Shown in pieces: positions 5,122-5,930 of a DNA stretch of 5,930 nt. The notes under the pieces are model-generated. The model made no database searches. It saw nothing but the letters and a program-made list of their open reading frames with translations, and was not told where the DNA came from. Made by a program: the position numbers and the translations under genes. The number at the start of each line of letters is the position of its first letter. Positions within the stretch are counted from its first letter, which is position 1. Source of the stretch: Roseovarius sp. (GTDB lineage: Bacteria > Pseudomonadota > Alphaproteobacteria > Rhodobacterales > Rhodobacteraceae); assembly GCA_023260815.1 (NCBI GenBank), contig JALQUE010000282.1, positions 1 through 5,930 on the forward strand. The letters run 5' to 3'.

Positions 5122-5556
5122 ATGCAGCTTAGGATCATAGTGCCGGGGCGGGTCGTCCTGGATATGGAGGTCAGTGAAATCCACGGACAGGGCAGCCAGG
5201 GCGCCTTTGGGCTTTGGGCCAATGACAGTGATTGCGTGTCGGATCTGGTTCCGGGTGTGCTGAGGTATCAGGTGCCGGGGGCCGAGGGGCGATATGCGGG
5301 GCTGGCGGCGGGCATTCTGGTCAAGAAAGGCCAGACGGTGACGATCACCACGCGCTGCGCGTATCTTGGCAACGATCCCGCCGAGGTGGCACGCCGGATC
5401 AGGGCCGAGGTCCGCGATGCGGAGGACGCCGCACAGCTGGAACGCACGGCGCTGGAGCGGCTGAAGGACGAGATGGAGCGCCAGTTTCGTATTCTGGGGT
5501 ATCCGATCTGCGAGGCGCCGACGCTTGCCGCCGTGCCGGACGTGACCGAAGCGTGA
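5122..5556 (+). CDS. atpC: F1F0-ATPase epsilon subunit of the alternative (N-type) family, isolated copy
   Basis: This 144-residue protein resembles the epsilon subunit of the alternative F1F0-ATPase (N-ATPase), a membrane rotary ATPase proposed to pump Na+ or H+ outward. Epsilon belongs to the central stalk at the membrane surface. The N-terminal beta-sandwich reads MQLRIIVPGRVVLDMEVSEI, then GAFGLWANDSDCVSDLVPGVLRYQ, corresponding to the family pattern GSFGLLP-DCV-LVPG-L-Y, then GLAAGILVKKGQTVTITTRCA. The C-terminal part (about 98-125) is helical and charged (AEVARRIRAEVRDAEDAAQLERTALERLKDEMERQFRILG). ATG 5122 is supported by GGGAGG at 5107-5112. In N-ATPase operons atpC normally lies between atpD and atpQ. 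Here the upstream gene is polX and a convergent oxidoreductase follows, so this copy is orphaned at this locus. It may be a relic, or it may serve subunits encoded elsewhere. Family assignment is good, function less so. Confidence 0.8.
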   Translation: MQLRIIVPGRVVLDMEVSEIHGQGSQGAFGLWANDSDCVSDLVPGVLRYQVPGAEGRYAGLAAGILVKKGQTVTITTRCAYLGNDPAEVARRIRAEVRDAEDAAQLERTALERLKDEMERQFRILGYPICEAPTLAAVPDVTEA

Positions 5557-5639
5557 CGCGTTTTGCAACCCGTTGTGCTGCGTCTGATCATGGCACGCGG
5601 CCCCCTTTGGCAGATGTCACAGGGTCAAGGCGGACCGCT

Positions 5640-5930
5640 TCAGCGGCGCGCGGACATCACGTGGACAAGGCGGGCGCCGGTCTCGTAGATTGCGGTCTTG
5701 AGGCCGGGAAGCCTTTCGATATGCGCCGCGACCGGGGCAACCGGTAGCCCGCTGTCGTCGCCTGTGATCAGCGCCGTGGCCGCGGCCTGACCAAAGGCGG
5801 TGCCGGGAGCGATACCGCGGCCCGAATAACCGAAGATCGACAACGCATCGGGACCGATCCGCAGGATGCGGGGCAGATGATCCGAGGTCATCGAGATTTG
5901 CCCGGCCCATTGGTGGGTGATCTCGACATC
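5640..5930 (-). CDS. FAD-dependent oxidoreductase of the DAO (glycine/D-amino acid oxidase) family, C-terminal part
   Basis: The last 96 residues of a DAO-family flavoprotein; the 5' part lies beyond the window. The frame is open to the window edge at 5930 and ends at TGA 5642-5640. The segment THQWAGQISMTSDHLPRILRIGPDALSIFGYSGRGIAPGTAFGQAAA is the typical C-terminal substrate/FAD-closing region. The WAGQI-MT-D-LPRI strand and the GYSGRGIAPGTAFG loop, which contacts the flavin, are diagnostic of the gamma-glutamylputrescine oxidoreductase/sarcosine-oxidase-like branch common in Rhodobacterales. Such enzymes oxidise amine or amino-acid C-N bonds. The exact substrate cannot be told from this fragment. 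The ATG at 5891 is internal. The gene converges on atpC with 83 bases between them, and I see no clear terminator in that gap. Confidence 0.88.
   Translation of the reverse strand, partial: DVEITHQWAGQISMTSDHLPRILRIGPDALSIFGYSGRGIAPGTAFGQAAATALITGDDSGLPVAPVAAHIERLPGLKTAIYETGARLVHVMSARR

Noticed and set aside
4973..5140. 55-codon ORF beginning MADIMGQISRR upstream of and overlapping the epsilon gene
   Set aside because: It crosses the frame-breaking 16-bp tandem repeat, has no recognisable domain and overlaps the epsilon start out of frame.
5551..5564. GCG-TGA-CGC followed by TTTT at the epsilon stop as a terminator
   Set aside because: The stem is only 3-4 bp, too short for an intrinsic terminator.

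Overview
The window is about 60-65% GC and chromosomal. Gene order and protein character point to an alphaproteobacterium, most likely Rhodobacterales (Roseobacter-like). The support is the rpsB-tsf pair with an acidic S2 tail, an AroQ-LuxR pair, a full-length bacterial PolX, and a gene resembling the epsilon subunit of the alternative 'N-type' F1F0-ATPase. The lineage is an inference from style, since no rRNA is present.

Layout: (1) 1-1242, + strand: the 3' end of rpsB, a hairpin-containing spacer, complete tsf (EF-Ts), and a strong terminator that reads in both directions. (2) 1243-1537: no convincing protein gene, but a dense set of local and nested long-range complementary segments. I read this as a candidate structured RNA on the + strand, possibly a stand-alone HEARO/omega-RNA-like element. 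(3) 1538-2736, - strand: aroQ (type II 3-dehydroquinase) followed by a LuxR-type regulator. They overlap by ATGA and are probably one translationally coupled operon. (4) 2737-3087: divergent promoter region with AT-rich inverted repeats. (5) 3088-4809, + strand: a family X DNA polymerase with a C-terminal PHP domain and apparently all catalytic residues. (6) 4810-5121: non-coding, with two adjacent hairpins and a perfect 16-bp tandem duplication. (7) 5122-5556, + strand: an isolated epsilon subunit of the N-type ATPase family, without its usual atpD or atpQ neighbours. (8) 5640-5930, - strand: the C-terminal end of a DAO-family FAD oxidoreductase that runs off the window.

Functionally this is a set of housekeeping modules (translation, shikimate pathway, DNA repair) separated by accessory material. 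The parts most worth a second look are the structured intergenic RNA candidate after tsf, the orphan ATPase epsilon gene with its repeat-bearing upstream region, and the LuxR protein that is coupled to AroQ and lacks several canonical acyl-homoserine-lactone contact residues.
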